Assembly: GCA_017853515.1 (NCBI GenBank)
Contig: JAFMJK010000092.1
Span: 1-7,990 of the forward strand
DNA length: 7,990 nt
Direction of reading: 5' to 3'
Source of the DNA: Chthoniobacterales bacterium
GTDB taxonomy: Bacteria > Verrucomicrobiota > Verrucomicrobiia > Chthoniobacterales > JACTMZ01
Positions 6,747-7,990 of this stretch are shown here, piece by piece (position 1 is the first letter of the stretch; every line of letters starts with the position of its first letter). The position numbers and the translations under genes are program-made. The notes under the pieces are model-generated. The model ran no database searches, was not told the origin of the DNA, and saw nothing but the letters and a program-made list of their open reading frames with translations.

Positions 6747-7829
6747 ATGCGCGCGGCACCGCTCCTCCTTCTTGTCCTTCTTGCCGTCCCGGCCCCGGGG
6801 GCGGGGCTGACGGAGGAGATTGTTTTTCTCGAGACGGGCGAGGCGATCCCCGTGCGCCGAGCGGTTCCGGTCTCCCGCCCGGAGATCAAGGCCGAGGGCA
6901 TCTCGCTCGGCTTCACCGCCGCGCCGCCGCGCATCGAATTCGATCCCGTCGAGGCGCGGCGCACCAGCCGCCAATCCCTGAATCTCCAAGGTCGCGTCAC
7001 GCCGGACGGCGGTCCCGAAATCGGTTACGATTTCGATGCTCGTGTGCAACGGGTTGATCCGGTGACCGGCGAGTATCTCGACCCGGCCATGGCCAAGAGC
7101 ATGGTTCTTGGACACCGGGGATACGTCCGCTGGAATGCTGCTCGCTGGATGCGGTTTCTCGCCTCGACCGGAATCGAGAGCACAACGCGCGACATGTTGC
7201 CCGAGCCCGAACGTGTGGTCCGTCACCGGTTCGGCGCGACCTGGCTGGCCGGGCCGCGCACCTCGTTGACCACGGAGGCTGCCACTTCGGCCCGTTGGCA
7301 ATCGGGCGATGTCTTGCCGCAGGACGACTCGCTTTCCACGCGTTTCGAACAACGGGTCGGTGCATGGCCGCTGAACTTTTCCGTTGCCCATGTCTTTTCG
7401 CGACCTTCGCTGTCCGGTGTTCCGTCCGCGCCAACCACGAGCCAAAGGGTCATGCCGTCGCTGCGGTGGACCGTGGATGACGATACCGCATTGACGCTCG
7501 GCTTCGAGTCGGCCTCGGTCTCCCGTGAAACGGAGGGCGCCCCGCAGCAATCCGGCATCCATGCGGCGGAAGTGCGCCTCGAGGCGGCGGACCGCCTCGC
7601 CCTGCGCATCCGGGGAAGTTTGGAAAGCCGCACCGAACCGGGTGCCGAGGCTGGCGATGCGGCTTCGGTCGAAGTCATACCGGGACTCTCCACCGGTCTC
7701 GATCTCGAGGTGTTGCCGGGCTTCACCGCTGGGGTGGGTGTGCATTTCGGGCGCCAACCGGGGACGGCGGAGAGCAAGCCTGCCGGTTCCTGGCCCGCGG
7801 TGACCATTTTCGGAGCCGCCGATTTCTGA
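6747..7829 (+). CDS. Secreted protein, probable outer-membrane beta-barrel, family not recognised
   Basis: I do not recognise the family of this 360-residue protein. Residues 1-19 are a clear Sec signal peptide (MRAAP, a Leu/Val-rich core, then APGAG with likely cleavage before LTEE). After a short non-barrel lead (20-70), the chain has many stretches of about ten residues alternating polar and hydrophobic residues, for example SLNLQGRV (77-84), EIGYDFDARVQRV (91-103), RFGATWLA (161-168), SLRWTV (238-243), ALTLGFESASV (248-258), HAAEVRLEA (272-280), LALRIRGSLESR (284-295) and TGLDLEVLPGFTAGVGVHFGR (316-336). It ends in Phe (IFGAADF), as many BAM-inserted barrels do. There are no Cys residues and no lipobox. 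This suggests an outer-membrane barrel of roughly 12-16 strands, perhaps a pore or surface protein. It is divergent from the MFS gene, and a role in uptake is possible but unproven. The ATG is chosen for its signal peptide and the predicted promoter just upstream. Confidence 0.8.
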   Translation: MRAAPLLLLVLLAVPAPGAGLTEEIVFLETGEAIPVRRAVPVSRPEIKAEGISLGFTAAPPRIEFDPVEARRTSRQSLNLQGRVTPDGGPEIGYDFDARVQRVDPVTGEYLDPAMAKSMVLGHRGYVRWNAARWMRFLASTGIESTTRDMLPEPERVVRHRFGATWLAGPRTSLTTEAATSARWQSGDVLPQDDSLSTRFEQRVGAWPLNFSVAHVFSRPSLSGVPSAPTTSQRVMPSLRWTVDDDTALTLGFESASVSRETEGAPQQSGIHAAEVRLEAADRLALRIRGSLESRTEPGAEAGDAASVEVIPGLSTGLDLEVLPGFTAGVGVHFGRQPGTAESKPAGSWPAVTIFGAADF

Positions 7830-7860
7830 TCTTCTCGCAAACCGCGATCACCCGCTGAGC

Positions 7861-7986
7861 ATGTCCTACGCTGTGCGCCGATTTAAGGACGAGGCCGCGA
7901 GGTTGCTGACATTCTATCGCTTGCCCTACGCCGCCACTACGATGACGCCTTGGCGCGTCGAGGCAGCCGGAGAAATGCTTGAGTAA
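7861..7986 (+). CDS. Small doubtful reading frame (41 residues), possibly a transposase remnant
   Basis: An ATG at 7861 opens 41 codons closed by TAA at 7984-7986. No Shine-Dalgarno is visible, and codon third positions are only moderately GC-rich compared with the neighbours. The stretch FKDEAARLLTFYRLP (residues 8-22) resembles the KD...LLTFYDFP block of IS256-type transposases as I remember it, but the match ends there, and the HW and TTNPIES blocks that should follow are absent in all frames. It may be a decayed fragment, a real small protein or chance. The gap from 7830 to the window end otherwise shows nothing I can name, and there is no convincing terminator after the barrel gene, only a TGATC/GATCA pair at 7828-7852 without a T-run. 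Confidence 0.25.
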   Translation: MSYAVRRFKDEAARLLTFYRLPYAATTMTPWRVEAAGEMLE

Positions 7987-7990
7987 TACC

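Noticed and set aside
7227..7241. FGAT in the barrel protein as a possible flavinylation site for the nearby ApbE
   Set aside because: The surrounding residues (RHRFGATWL) lack the upstream Asp and Ser/Thr-Gly pattern of known ApbE target sites.
6267..7757. Minus-strand frame of 496 codons opposite the barrel gene and into the carrier
   Set aside because: It crosses a divergent promoter region and overlaps two better supported genes out of frame.
1..7990. CRISPR arrays, tRNA or rRNA genes, phage or defence genes
   Set aside because: I looked for regular repeats, RNA gene signatures and nuclease/helicase-type proteins on both strands and saw none.

Overview
The window reads as chromosomal DNA from a GC-rich Gram-negative bacterium. 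My best guess is the Verrucomicrobiota or a related PVC phylum. The basis is a secreted Cys-type sulfatase beside a LacI regulator, a fucose-permease-like MFS carrier, an Agl23-like GT-C membrane enzyme, a probable outer-membrane barrel, and weak or absent Shine-Dalgarno sequences. This is a judgement from gene types, not from a marker gene. There is no rRNA, tRNA, CRISPR array or intact mobile element.

Layout: (1) 1-1421, minus strand, is the first 473 codons of an exported arylsulfatase-type enzyme running off the left edge. (2) 1566-2639, minus strand, is a LacI-family regulator reading toward the sulfatase across a 144-base gap. (3) 2781-4226, plus strand, divergent from the regulator, is an Agl23/TIGR03663-like multi-pass GT-C protein. 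Its stop codon overlaps (ATGA) the start of (4) 4223-5071, an ApbE-type FAD:protein FMN transferase. (5) 5075-6628, minus strand, ends three bases from the ApbE stop and is an MFS carrier with two extra membrane segments and a long loop near its C-terminus. (6) 6747-7829, plus strand, divergent from the carrier, is a secreted protein with features of an outer-membrane barrel. (7) The last 161 bases hold only one small, doubtful reading frame.

The genes fall into three likely units. Regulator plus sulfatase resembles a sulfated-glycan utilisation module. The GT-C/ApbE pair is a tightly coupled two-gene operon whose joint role is not obvious. The carrier and barrel share a 118-base divergent control region. 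I see no clearly new defence or mobile system. The points most worth following are the coupled GT-C/ApbE pair, the altered loops of the ApbE protein, the unusual architecture of the carrier and the near-leaderless promoter of the barrel gene.
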